Virus record (IMG/VR): IMGVR_UViG_3300023179_000368
Span: 1 to 29,988 of that record
Source of the DNA: a virus
DNA: 29,988 nt
Strand: one strand, 5' to 3'
Positions within the stretch are counted from its first letter, which is position 1. Every line of letters begins with the position of its first letter. The notes under the pieces are model-generated. The model had not been told where the DNA came from. It did not search any database and was given only the letters and a program-made list of their open reading frames with translations. This document shows, piece after piece, positions 8,528 through 14,247 of this stretch. The translations under genes were made by a program, and so were the position numbers.

Positions 8528-8768
8528 GTTGCCGAGCTGGCTGATTCCCTTCATAGGAAACATCTCTGTTGCCCTCACTATGCTTCGGGTGCTGTCGGCA
8601 AGGCTTGAGGAAATCAAGGCAGAGTTGCGAGAGTTGAACCGTGACTTCCGCAACACGCGAGAGCAAGTAGCAGCCCTGCAGAAGAGCGACGGCTTCCAGT
8701 CTGCGCAGATTGCCAAAATAGAGGAACGCCTAAGCCGTCTGGTCGACTCATGGAAAAGCCAAGCCTAA
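8514..8768 (+). CDS. Membrane-anchored coiled-coil protein, possible inner-membrane spanin
   Basis: The 84-residue protein has an N-terminal hydrophobic segment (LPSWLIPFIGNISVALTML) followed by a long charged coiled coil (ARLEEIKAELRELNRD, then EQVAALQKS). This N-terminal anchor plus helical domain matches the topology of i-spanins such as lambda Rz, and it directly precedes the endolysin gene, which it overlaps by 19 bases. A role in lysis as spanin or holin accessory is inferred from topology and position only. Haemolysin XhlA-type proteins have the opposite order, with a C-terminal anchor. Confidence 0.55.
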   Translation: MNLSELPSWLIPFIGNISVALTMLRVLSARLEEIKAELRELNRDFRNTREQVAALQKSDGFQSAQIAKIEERLSRLVDSWKSQA

Positions 8769-9172
8769 GCCGGAGACAGCGCTTCCTTGATTGGTGCTAC
8801 TCCCAGCGGGGGCGGCCCTATATCTGGGGCGCGAAGGGCCCTGATGCCTACGACTGCAGTGGACTTGTCACGGCAGGCTTTCTCGCGGTGGGCGGAGAGG
8901 ACTGGCGTGTCACCCATAACAGCCAGCGTCTTTTCACCGTCCTTCGAGACATAAAGGACAGGCCGGCGAAGGCGGGAGACCTCGTCTTCTATGGGCCGCC
9001 CAACAGAGTGACTCATGTGATGGTGTTATGGGAGGATGGGCGCGTCTTCGGAGCGACTGGAGGAGGCAGCCAGACGAAGACGCCGACGAAAGGTGCTGAA
9101 GTGCAGTTCCGAAGCAAGGTAAGCTATCGGCCGGACGTGAAGGGCTTTAGGGCCTTTCCTTTTGAGGACTGA
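8750..9172 (+). CDS. NlpC/P60-family endolysin
   Basis: The 140-residue protein carries the NlpC/P60 papain-like signature: PYIWGAKGPDAYDCSGLV with the catalytic Cys at residue 36, and the RVTHVMV motif with the His at residue 89, preceded by the usual KAGDLVFY strand. These enzymes cleave peptide bonds in peptidoglycan stems, commonly gamma-D-Glu-diaminopimelate. There is no signal peptide, so release needs a holin, and a holin-like gene follows two bases downstream. The length is that of a single catalytic domain without a wall-binding module, as is usual for phages of Gram-negative hosts. Virion-associated use during entry is an alternative. Confidence 0.88.
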   Translation: MEKPSLSRRQRFLDWCYSQRGRPYIWGAKGPDAYDCSGLVTAGFLAVGGEDWRVTHNSQRLFTVLRDIKDRPAKAGDLVFYGPPNRVTHVMVLWEDGRVFGATGGGSQTKTPTKGAEVQFRSKVSYRPDVKGFRAFPFED

Positions 9173-9174
9173 CA

Positions 9175-9630
9175 ATGGACATCGAAAAAATCGCGAAGGT
9201 GATGTTTGAGGCCGTCAACTCTGGCGACTGGGCGGCGGTGGCTGGAGCTGCCCTGGTGCTTATTGTCGCGGGCATTCGCCTTTACGGGCAGAAGGTGCGC
9301 GGGGCGCTTCCGGACGAAAACCTCGTCGACAAGGCCCTCACCTGGCTGCTCGAGTCGAAGCCGGGCGGGTGGGTGCTCAACATCCTGACGGCCATATCTG
9401 GCGCTATGGGCACCGCCCTTCTCGCCGGGGCACCCATAACCTTCGGCCTCATCAAGGCTGCCCTTCTGACTGCCCTGTCAGGCGCTGCCTTGTGGGAGTT
9501 GCTGAAGGACGTGCTTGGGTGGTGGGCCTCGAAGCAGGCTGAGGGCGCAGGCGCTGCTGCTGCCGGGAAGATTAAGACGACGGCACAGGCCCTCAAGGCC
9601 ATCAACTCGAAGACGGACAAACCCTTCTGA
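9175..9630 (+). CDS. Holin-like membrane protein
   Basis: The 151-residue protein has hydrophobic helices at about residues 19-36 (WAAVAGAALVLIVAGIRL), 66-84 and 88-106, then a cytoplasmic-looking Ala/Lys-rich tail. Short size, two or three membrane spans and a position between the endolysin and further envelope genes fit a holin. It shows no recognisable holin-family motif. Its stop overlaps the next start (TGATG), indicating coupled translation. Confidence 0.62.
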   Translation: MDIEKIAKVMFEAVNSGDWAAVAGAALVLIVAGIRLYGQKVRGALPDENLVDKALTWLLESKPGGWVLNILTAISGAMGTALLAGAPITFGLIKAALLTALSGAALWELLKDVLGWWASKQAEGAGAAAAGKIKTTAQALKAINSKTDKPF

Positions 9631-9923
9631 TGCTGCCCCTGGCGGTGGCCCTCGTCCTGTCTCAGGCTGTCATTCGGCCTCCGGCGAAGGAGATTCAAGG
9701 GGGCGTCGCCATCGTCCAGGGCGGAGCGGTAGACTTGACGCCGGGGGACTGTCTTGTCCCTCGCGATAGGTGCATCGACTACGCACAACAGGCGGAAGGG
9801 TGCTTCGCGGAAAGAGAGGAGCTCCGCAAGCGGCCTCCGATGCCTCCTGCGTGGGCCCTCGTTGTCGCTGCCCTTCTCGGCGTAGGTGCAGGCGTGGCCC
9901 TTGCCTCGGCCATCAACCCATGA
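9630..9923 (+). CDS. Small membrane protein of the lysis cassette
   Basis: The 97-residue protein has a short hydrophobic N-terminus (MLPLAVALVLSQA) that may be a signal peptide, and a second hydrophobic helix near the C-terminus (PAWALVVAALLGVGAGVALA). The segment between contains a CLVPRDRC Cys pair and AEGCFAEREELRKRPP. It overlaps the holin-like gene by TGATG and the following lipoprotein gene by ATGA. The function is unknown; a holin partner or spanin component is possible. Confidence 0.5.
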   Translation: MLPLAVALVLSQAVIRPPAKEIQGGVAIVQGGAVDLTPGDCLVPRDRCIDYAQQAEGCFAEREELRKRPPMPPAWALVVAALLGVGAGVALASAINP

Positions 9924-10351
9924 GGTGGGCTCTGCTTCTTGGGGCCCTGTCATCGTGCTTGCCCTTCCGCGTGCCCTCCTGTCGCACTGGCTGCGGGATG
10001 GGCGCTTACGTCGACGAGGAGGCCTGTCAGGCGCTCTCCGAGGCCGAAGCGGAGGGTGTTGAGGCCTTCGCCTACCTCGACGAGGGCCTCTGCGACAAGC
10101 TGTCAGCGTGGACGCTTTATACAGTCACCTATGAAACAAGCTGGGTGGACTCATGGGGACGGAGGGTGGCTGGGCTGACTTATTGCGACCTACAGGCCGT
10201 GGAGGTTGCGGGGACTCACTGGACGAGGAATGCCTACTGGCACGAGCTCGCCCACCTTGCCCAATGTCCCATTGAGGACGGGGCCCACCGCACCTGGGAG
10301 GGCCTTGGTGTCTGGAGCCACCTTGAGGCGCTCCGCATAGCCAACGAGTAG
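9920..10351 (+). CDS. Predicted lipoprotein with HExxH metallopeptidase motif
   Basis: I place the start at the ATG overlapping the previous TGA, not at an in-frame ATG 150 bases upstream, because this start exposes a lipoprotein signal: MRWALLLGALSSC, with L-S-S-C as lipobox. The 143-residue product also carries YWHELAHLAQCP, an HExxH zinc-peptidase motif, with another His in GAHRTW ten residues later. Several Cys suggest disulfides outside the cytoplasm. It is the last rightward gene of the lysis region, so it may act on the envelope during lysis or on host surface proteins. The last 162 bases overlap an opposing gene. The motif and lipobox are visible; activity is inferred. Confidence 0.62.
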   Translation: MRWALLLGALSSCLPFRVPSCRTGCGMGAYVDEEACQALSEAEAEGVEAFAYLDEGLCDKLSAWTLYTVTYETSWVDSWGRRVAGLTYCDLQAVEVAGTHWTRNAYWHELAHLAQCPIEDGAHRTWEGLGVWSHLEALRIANE

Positions 10352-10564
10352 TTGCCGCACAAATACGGACACCTGAAGTCCTGCTGCCCGCGCCTGATGT
10401 CGGAGGAATGCTTCGAGCTCATCCGACATCGAGACGGTGATTGAGGTGGGGAAGCGTAACACCAGCTCTCGCTTGCCCAGCCGACGCCTTCTTCTTCTCT
10501 GGTAGCACCTACCGCAGACGCCTCGCTTTTCAGTGGGCCTCTCGTTGCAGTCTGGACACGTCAT
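10190..10564 (-). CDS. Zinc-ribbon plus ribbon-helix-helix regulator (paralog 1)
   Basis: The 124-residue protein begins with a four-Cys zinc ribbon (CPDC at residues 3-6, CGRC at 17-20) and an Arg-rich linker (YQRRRRRRLG). A ribbon-helix-helix-like DNA-binding domain follows at about residues 40-85 (SITVSMSDELEAFLRH, then VSVFVRQLLVGYAERL). The last ~40 residues lie antisense to the lipoprotein gene and are low in recognisable structure. It resembles the gene at 10691-10951 in both halves, so the pair probably arose by duplication. It starts within the stop of the 42-residue membrane gene (ATGA). It is a probable transcription regulator of phage or host genes; the target is unknown. Confidence 0.62.
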   Translation of the reverse strand: MTCPDCNERPTEKRGVCGRCYQRRRRRRLGKRELVLRFPTSITVSMSDELEAFLRHQARAAGLQVSVFVRQLLVGYAERLKVAPDTKALPGAVGPVLNGTLGKVGELVPVGIPRPVSPRNLHGL

Positions 10565-10689
10565 GGGACAAGCACAGGCTCAAGGAGGAGGAGAAACCAT
10601 GTCCCAAGAAACATCAGGACAAGAAACACGACAGCACCGATAAAGTCAGCGGGGGACTCCTTCGCCATCTTCAAGACTTCGTTCCACAT
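10561..10689 (-). CDS. 42-residue single-span membrane protein
   Basis: This short frame runs from an ATG at 10689 to a TGA at 10561. It is supported by a GGAGG ribosome site about eight bases upstream, placed in the last codons of the preceding gene, and by an ATGA overlap with the following gene. After a polar start (MWNEVLKMAKESPADF) there is one strong hydrophobic helix (GAVVFLVLMFLGTWFLLLLE). It fills exactly the gap between the two zinc-ribbon regulators. The function is unknown; small early phage membrane proteins often alter host physiology or exclude other phages, which is only a possibility here. Confidence 0.62.
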   Translation of the reverse strand: MWNEVLKMAKESPADFIGAVVFLVLMFLGTWFLLLLEPVLVP

Positions 10690-10690
10690 A

Positions 10691-10951
10691 TCAGCCTCCG
10701 AATCTTTTGATGAGTGCTTCGCGAATGACTTCCGACACCGTCAACCCACGCAGCGAAGCTGCATGAGAGACGCGGTTATAGGTCGACAACGGCAGGGCGC
10801 AAGAAACCAGCTTCCGGGCGATTCCCTTGAGTGGCGTGCGCTTCGGCTTCATTCCCATCGCCCTGCGGCGCTGTCGCTGGTAGCAGGTACCGCAAAGCCC
10901 CTTCGCCGCGATGACGGAAGGGGCCTTGCAGTTGGAGCAGGTAGCGTTCAT
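10691..10951 (-). CDS. Zinc-ribbon plus ribbon-helix-helix regulator (paralog 2)
   Basis: The 86-residue protein has a four-Cys zinc ribbon (CSNC at residues 5-8, CGTC at 20-23), a basic YQRQRRRAMG linker and a C-terminal ribbon-helix-helix-like segment (LPLSTYNRVSHAASLRG, then VSEVIREALIKRF). Both halves parallel the gene at 10190-10564, sharing the G-x-CGxCYQR-x-RRR core. It overlaps the nuclease gene stop by ATGA and is therefore co-translated with it. It is probably a DNA-binding regulator or a partner of the nuclease; no target is evident. Confidence 0.7.
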   Translation of the reverse strand: MNATCSNCKAPSVIAAKGLCGTCYQRQRRRAMGMKPKRTPLKGIARKLVSCALPLSTYNRVSHAASLRGLTVSEVIREALIKRFGG

Positions 10952-12093
10952 GGCTTGACCTTCGTCGCCGTGAATCGGGAGGAGTATCGAGTCTCGGCGA
11001 GGGCCTCAAGCGACACCTCAAGTGCCCACGCCTCGTTCTCTGGCAGGCTTTTCTTGAGCTCCTTCGCAATCGCCTCAACCTTCGACTTTTCGACGCTAAC
11101 AACGTCCCACATTACGTCACGGCCCGAGGCCCTCTGGAGGAGCTCGACGACCTGGGGCCCCGGGTAAGACACCGACGCCACCTGGGAGAAGCGATACCGC
11201 ATGCCCCCTGCATGAATCTCCGGCACGTTCTCCAACTCGACGCGGATGGCCTCCTCCAGCTCATCCTTCCGCGTTGTCAGTGCCTTAATGACTCCGACGA
11301 GCCGCTCCCTCTCCTTCGCCGTGGCGTCGAGATCACCCGCCGCTAAGTCTCTCCCCCACGCCTCGGCGCTCTGCTTCGTGGCGTCAATGTAGGCGTGGCA
11401 ATTGGTGCGAAACGGACAGTTGGCGCAGGCAGCGCCGACGTTCGCAGGGTACTCCTTCGCAAGCTCAATCTGAGTGGCGGTCACCGCCGCATAGTCGAGG
11501 GCCTCGTCGAGGTCTCTGTCCGTATAGGTGACGGTCTGCTCGATGCCATGCCGGAGGAGGACGAGCCGGGCTGGCCACGCCTTCTGAGGCCAATAAAGGC
11601 TGCGCAGGGCTGCAGCGTACAGCCTAAGCTGAAGCGAGGCGTTCACCTCGGCAAAAGTAGGGATGAGATGGCCCGTTTTGTAATCGATGACTTCGAGGCC
11701 TCGTTCGGTGAGGTCCACGCGGTCGATAAAGCCTGTCAACTGATGTTCCGTCCCTGGGATTGAGATGTTGAAGCCGAGCTCGGCGTGATTCACCGTGGGC
11801 CATGGGTTCTGGGCGTCGAGGTACTTTCCCACCATGGCCTGCCCCTCGCCGAACAGCGTTAAGCCTGAGAGGCCAGAGTGCTGGTAGGCCTCCTTGTAGG
11901 CGTTGAGGCCATCGACCGTCATAGGCTGCTTGCCCTCGGCGAGCATCTTCCCAACCTTCTCAAGTGCGCTGTGGACGACGGTTCCAAGTTCGAGGTGATC
12001 TGCCCGCGCCTGGGGCATCATGTCGATGTAATGGAACTTGTAGGCCAGACGGCAGGATTCCCAGCGGTTGATTCGAGTTGCGCTGATATTCAT
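10948..12093 (-). CDS. PD-(D/E)XK nuclease of the Cas4/RecB type with Fe-S cysteines
   Basis: The 381-residue protein has the full RecB-type nuclease pattern: GTVVHSALEK with His41, GFIDRVD with Asp124, VIDYKTG with Asp137 and Lys139, and QLRLY as the QxxxY motif at 155-159. One Cys at residue 14 (WESCRLAYKF) and three at 223, 226 and 232 (CANCPFRTNC) form the Cas4/AddB-type [4Fe-4S] set. The C-terminal ~130 residues are helical and not recognised. Such phage enzymes resect DNA ends for recombination; the ERF annealing protein upstream would be the natural partner. The start has a GGGG-rich ribosome site preceded by a 21-base leader nearly identical to that of the gene before it. Confidence 0.87.
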   Translation of the reverse strand: MNISATRINRWESCRLAYKFHYIDMMPQARADHLELGTVVHSALEKVGKMLAEGKQPMTVDGLNAYKEAYQHSGLSGLTLFGEGQAMVGKYLDAQNPWPTVNHAELGFNISIPGTEHQLTGFIDRVDLTERGLEVIDYKTGHLIPTFAEVNASLQLRLYAAALRSLYWPQKAWPARLVLLRHGIEQTVTYTDRDLDEALDYAAVTATQIELAKEYPANVGAACANCPFRTNCHAYIDATKQSAEAWGRDLAAGDLDATAKERERLVGVIKALTTRKDELEEAIRVELENVPEIHAGGMRYRFSQVASVSYPGPQVVELLQRASGRDVMWDVVSVEKSKVEAIAKELKKSLPENEAWALEVSLEALAETRYSSRFTATKVKP

Positions 12094-12101
12094 TTTTTTC
12101 C

Positions 12102-12122
12102 CCTTGTTTGGTGTTTGTGCTG
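12102..12122 (-). repeat. Leader repeat before the nuclease gene
   Basis: Read on the minus strand, this 21-base stretch contains CACCAAACAAGG and includes the ribosome-binding region of the nuclease gene. It matches 18 of 21 bases of the stretch at 12468-12488, in the same position before the preceding gene. A shared translational control element or a duplicated leader is likely. Confidence 0.6.
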
Positions 12123-12123
12123 A

Positions 12124-12462
12124 TTACTTCTCGACGAGCTTCTTGTATGCCTTCTCAATGTGTGCCTTCAGTACTGCACGGAAGTAGACCGCCTCGGCCT
12201 TCGACAACACCGGCAGAGGATAGGTGCCTGCCCACTGCATGACGTGTTCGATCTCGATGCCCTGCTCCTTGGCGGCACCTGCTATGCACTCAACCAGCCC
12301 CAATACCTTGAGATTGATATCCCTCATGCCCTCAACAGACAGACAGGAGAAGCCTTCTGGAAAGTCTGCGGTCAGCTCCCATCCTTCGAGCGCCCCGTCA
12401 TAGCTATCGTTGATAAGTTCCTGAAGCGTCTTCGCGTCGCACATCATTGGTTCAGTATTCAC
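12124..12462 (-). CDS. Small acidic early protein of unknown function
   Basis: The 112-residue protein begins with GTG, with GAGGAA five bases upstream; an ATG five codons in is an alternative. It is acidic and probably helical (LQELINDSYDGALEGWEL, then AVYFRAVLKAHIEKAYKKL). No family motif was recognised. It lies in the leftward early unit between a 71-residue gene and the nuclease gene and shares the leader repeat with the nuclease gene, so a role linked to recombination or early takeover is plausible but not shown. Confidence 0.65.
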   Translation of the reverse strand: MNTEPMMCDAKTLQELINDSYDGALEGWELTADFPEGFSCLSVEGMRDINLKVLGLVECIAGAAKEQGIEIEHVMQWAGTYPLPVLSKAEAVYFRAVLKAHIEKAYKKLVEK

Positions 12463-12467
12463 GGTTT

Positions 12468-12488
12468 CCTCGTTTGGTGTGGGTGCTG
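12468..12488 (-). repeat. Leader repeat before the 112-residue early gene
   Basis: On the minus strand it reads CAGCAC..CACCAAACGAGG and carries the ribosome site. It differs from the copy at 12102-12122 at three of 21 positions. Confidence 0.6.
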
Positions 12489-12501
12489 CATGGGACGGGG
12501 T

Positions 12502-12717
12502 CTACATAAAAAAATCGCAGGCCTCGGGATTCCAAGGCGCGCATTGATCATTGTCCCAACGTATGGCTCTCTCAGTCGCAAGTTGGCTGATGTATGCGTA
12601 GACGCGTTCGCAATTCAGATTTCGCTCCGCGCATTCAGTTGCAATCCAATCCGAACTGAGCGGCATGCCGTAGTTGTCCTCGTAGTATTCTGCGAAATCT
12701 TTTTCGTCGGGCGTCAT
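12502..12717 (-). CDS. First gene of the leftward early unit, function unknown
   Basis: I chose the ATG at 12717 because ACGAGGAG lies just upstream; an earlier in-frame ATG at 12777 would put the start almost at the -10 box of the promoter at 12769-12796. The 71-residue acidic protein (DEKDFAEYYEDNYGM, then CERVYAYISQLATERAIRW) has four Cys and aromatic residues at its end (WNPEACDFFM). It is probably helical and no family is recognised. Being first after a strong promoter, it is likely made in large amounts early in infection. Confidence 0.6.
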   Translation of the reverse strand: MTPDEKDFAEYYEDNYGMPLSSDWIATECAERNLNCERVYAYISQLATERAIRWDNDQCAPWNPEACDFFM

Positions 12718-12768
12718 TTCAAGCTCCTCGTTTTCAGGGCCGGGTGATTCCGGCGACCTGATGAACAC

Positions 12769-12796
12769 AATATACACTAGATATTTGGTCTGTCAA
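12769..12796 (-). promoter_or_regulatory. Sigma70-like promoter of the leftward early unit
   Basis: On the minus strand the -35 box is a perfect TTGACA (12796-12791) and the -10 box is TATATT (12774-12769), with a 16-base spacer. Transcription would start near 12762, giving a leader of about 45 bases before the ATG at 12717. The surrounding 80 bases are notably AT-rich. It would drive all genes from 12717 leftward to 10190. Confidence 0.78.
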
Positions 12797-12859
12797 GCGT
12801 ATCAACGAAGAAAATCGACAAAAAATAAAGTTCCAATGATTTCATGATGTTAGGCAAGG

Positions 12860-12890
12860 AAAAACCCCCGGCCCATGAAAGCACCGGGGG
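12860..12890 (-). terminator. Intrinsic terminator after the ERF gene
   Basis: A perfect 7-bp GC stem (CCCCCGG at 12865-12871 with CCGGGGG at 12884-12890) with a 12-base loop is followed, in the minus direction, by five T (12864-12860). It lies just past the ERF stop at 12916 and before the promoter of the next leftward unit, separating the two transcripts. Confidence 0.82.
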
Positions 12891-12891
12891 C

Positions 12892-12928
12892 ACAGCGTAG
12901 GAAACGAGGGGGAACCTACGCTGTTTTT
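12892..12928 (+). terminator. Second hairpin with T-tract facing rightward transcripts
   Basis: A perfect 10-bp inverted repeat (ACAGCGTAGG at 12892-12901 and CCTACGCTGT at 12915-12924) with a 13-base loop is followed by TTTT on the plus strand. It contains the ERF stop codon in the opposite direction. No rightward gene lies upstream nearer than 10351, so it may stop late transcripts that run antisense through the early genes. In the minus direction it adds to the terminator beside it. Confidence 0.65.
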
Positions 12929-13593
12929 CTCCTCTCGATTTCGGCCACCACCGCAGACAACCAGTGGGCGGTCGAGGCGTGGAAGCGTGCCTTTTCGGGG
13001 TCGGCGAGCTCCTTCTCGGCCTGCGTTCTATACCATGCGAGACCTCGCGTCTCGACCGAGCTCAAGGGCTGGCCCTTCAACTTTCCGAAGGGGACGAGCA
13101 CGTCACCGCTACCGGCCTCAGGCGCTGCCTCCTGCCTCTCCTCGACCTCGCCCACGGGCTGGACCTGCCGGGGCATCTCTCGACGCTGGGGGGCCACCAC
13201 GGAGGCTGCGTTGCCGTCGTCATCATCGGCCACTACGCCTGCGAGCGTCGACAGCCCATACCTCCGGGCATAGGTGATCGCGCTGCCGTAAGCCTGCGGC
13301 GTCTTCTGTTGAGGCGCTGGCAGCCAGCAGGTATCGGAGATCCATTCCCCTGACTTATGCAGGAGCATCGTCTCGACCTCAACGCCTTCGGCTGAGTTCC
13401 TGCAGCGTTGAATCACGGAGATGCCATTGGCAGTCAGGGCAGGACGGCAGGCGTCCATGACTGAGGCTAGGTCAGCATACCTTGAGCGGAAATGAGGATT
13501 CTCGGAGGACTTCAGCGCCGCCCCCATCTGAGCTTGAGCGAGGGCGAGGGCTTGAGCAAGTTCGGTGATTTTTTCGGATTGATTCGGATTCAT
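12916..13593 (-). CDS. erf: ERF-family single-strand annealing protein
   Basis: The 225-residue protein shows the ERF core: the N-terminal helical ALALAQAQMGAALKSSENPH segment, then YADLASVMDACRPAL, ETMLLHKSGEW, and the strongest signature YGSAITYARRYGLSTLAGVV followed by DDDDGN (residues 102-128). ERF proteins bind single-stranded DNA and anneal complementary strands, used in phage recombination and genome circularisation. The C-terminal part after a low-complexity linker is a small separate unit (GKLKGQPLSSVETRGLAWY, HASTAHWLSAVVAEIERRK) of the kind seen at the end of many ERF-type proteins. It has its own promoter with an operator and its own terminator, so it is regulated apart from the nuclease gene. 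Confidence 0.9.
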   Translation of the reverse strand: MNPNQSEKITELAQALALAQAQMGAALKSSENPHFRSRYADLASVMDACRPALTANGISVIQRCRNSAEGVEVETMLLHKSGEWISDTCWLPAPQQKTPQAYGSAITYARRYGLSTLAGVVADDDDGNAASVVAPQRREMPRQVQPVGEVEERQEAAPEAGSGDVLVPFGKLKGQPLSSVETRGLAWYRTQAEKELADPEKARFHASTAHWLSAVVAEIERRKTA

Positions 13594-13620
13594 TTGTTTC
13601 CCCTTGTTTTTTTGCTTCGG

Positions 13621-13636
13621 TTGAACAGCCGTTCAA
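13621..13636. promoter_or_regulatory. LexA-box-like operator (TTGAACAGCCGTTCAA)
   Basis: TTGAAC-AGCC-GTTCAA is an inverted repeat with perfect 6-bp arms. Its core GAAC-N4-GTTC equals the LexA (SOS) box type of Firmicutes and Actinobacteria. It begins directly downstream of the -10 box of the leftward ERF promoter, covering the expected transcription start. It also lies in front of the rightward small-gene cluster that contains a LexA-type DNA-binding protein. A repressor bound here would block the ERF promoter and could regulate both directions. Confidence 0.72.
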
Positions 13637-13665
13637 GCTATAGGTTAAGCCTGACTCGCTATCAA
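13637..13665 (-). promoter_or_regulatory. Promoter of the ERF gene
   Basis: On the minus strand the -35 box is TTGATA (13665-13660) and the -10 box is TATAGC (13642-13637), with a 17-base spacer. The start site would fall inside the palindromic operator at 13621-13636. The CTATAG core is itself palindromic, so a weak rightward -10 may overlap. Confidence 0.65.
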
Positions 13666-13683
13666 GTTTTTTTTGGAGGTCAC

Positions 13684-13827
13684 ATGCCGGAAATCGATTC
13701 GCCGTTCGTTGCATACAGAGTTGCCCAGGTGCGACATCAGGCCTCGTGGGAAGGCTTCCGCGTAGGCTTTGTTGTGGGCGTTTCGCTCGTCTTTTGTATG
13801 TGGGGAATTGTATGGGCGCTCCAATGA
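13684..13827 (+). CDS. 47-residue membrane protein
   Basis: A good ribosome site (GGAGGT) precedes the ATG at 13684; a longer frame beginning at 13492 is only antisense to the ERF gene and was not used. The protein has a polar N-terminus and one hydrophobic helix (FRVGFVVGVSLVFCMWGIVW). It is the first gene of a three-gene rightward cluster linked by ATGA and GTGA overlaps, ending with the LexA-like gene. The function is unknown. Confidence 0.62.
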   Translation: MPEIDSPFVAYRVAQVRHQASWEGFRVGFVVGVSLVFCMWGIVWALQ

Positions 13828-14003
13828 CGGAAGAACAGCGTCAGGAGGAAATCAAGTCATGGGAAGATTGGCGGCGCTGCCTTTATCTTGAGCGCGTTGC
13901 GTACCTACTGTGGGTGGGTAAGTTTCGACGCGAGGAGGCCGAGGCGGTTGCCTTCGAGCGGTACAGACCCGGTCTTGCAATTCCCCGCCAGGTAGCGCCG
14001 TGA
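13824..14003 (+). CDS. Small charged protein of unknown function
   Basis: The start at 13824 overlaps the preceding stop (ATGA), and the end overlaps the GTG start of the LexA-like gene (GTGA). The 59-residue product is rich in Glu and Arg (MTEEQRQEEIKSWEDWRRC, then FRREEAEAVAFERY) and likely helical. The tight coupling on both sides suggests co-regulation with the repressor-like gene. Confidence 0.58.
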   Translation: MTEEQRQEEIKSWEDWRRCLYLERVAYLLWVGKFRREEAEAVAFERYRPGLAIPRQVAP

Positions 14004-14236
14004 AGCCTTCGCCGAGGCAACTGGAGGTTCTCCAGAGCATCGACCGCGAGACGCGGCGCTTTGGGTACCCTCCCACCATCCGAGAGCTCGCCGAGCTCCA
14101 CGGCGTGGCTTCGACGAATGCGATCGCAGACGTGGTGGGGTACCTGCTGGCGAAGGGCCTTGTCCGGAAGGCCTCAAGGCTTGCTCGGAGTCTGACGTTG
14201 ACAGACGAGGGCAAGTCCTATCTGTCAGAGCTCTGA
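14000..14236 (+). CDS. Stand-alone LexA-type winged-helix DNA-binding protein
   Basis: The 78-residue protein matches the N-terminal DNA-binding domain of LexA along its length: PRQLEVLQSI, then GYPPTIRELAELHGV, the recognition-helix region STNAIADVVGYLLAKGLV, and a wing ending RSLTLTDEG. The LexA protease domain (with the Ser/Lys dyad and cleavage site) is absent, so it should not self-cleave under RecA. It starts with GTG overlapping the previous TGA. A LexA-type operator lies about 370 bases upstream at the divergent promoter. It is likely a phage repressor or an SOS competitor that controls the switch between early and later transcription; the role is inferred. Confidence 0.82.
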   Translation: MKPSPRQLEVLQSIDRETRRFGYPPTIRELAELHGVASTNAIADVVGYLLAKGLVRKASRLARSLTLTDEGKSYLSEL

Positions 14237-14247
14237 CGACAGACGCA

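Noticed and set aside
9770-9919. Longer N-terminus for the HELAH lipoprotein
   Set aside because: The extra part is very Arg/Cys-rich, typical of a shadow frame over the preceding gene, and would bury the lipoprotein signal.
10441-10710. 89-codon plus-strand frame in the early region
   Set aside because: It is opposite the regulator gene and the 42-residue membrane gene, with no ribosome site and non-protein-like composition.
10763-11167. Plus-strand 134-codon frame opposite the nuclease gene
   Set aside because: It has low-complexity Arg/Ser/Ala composition and is covered by a nuclease gene with clear catalytic motifs.
12775-12860. Possible tRNA or small RNA in the AT-rich gap before the early unit
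   Set aside because: No cloverleaf or conserved tRNA arms are visible; the stretch is explained by a promoter and terminator.
13492-13683. N-terminal extension of the 47-residue membrane protein gene
   Set aside because: The extension is antisense to the ERF gene and crosses the operator; GGAGGT before 13684 marks the true start.
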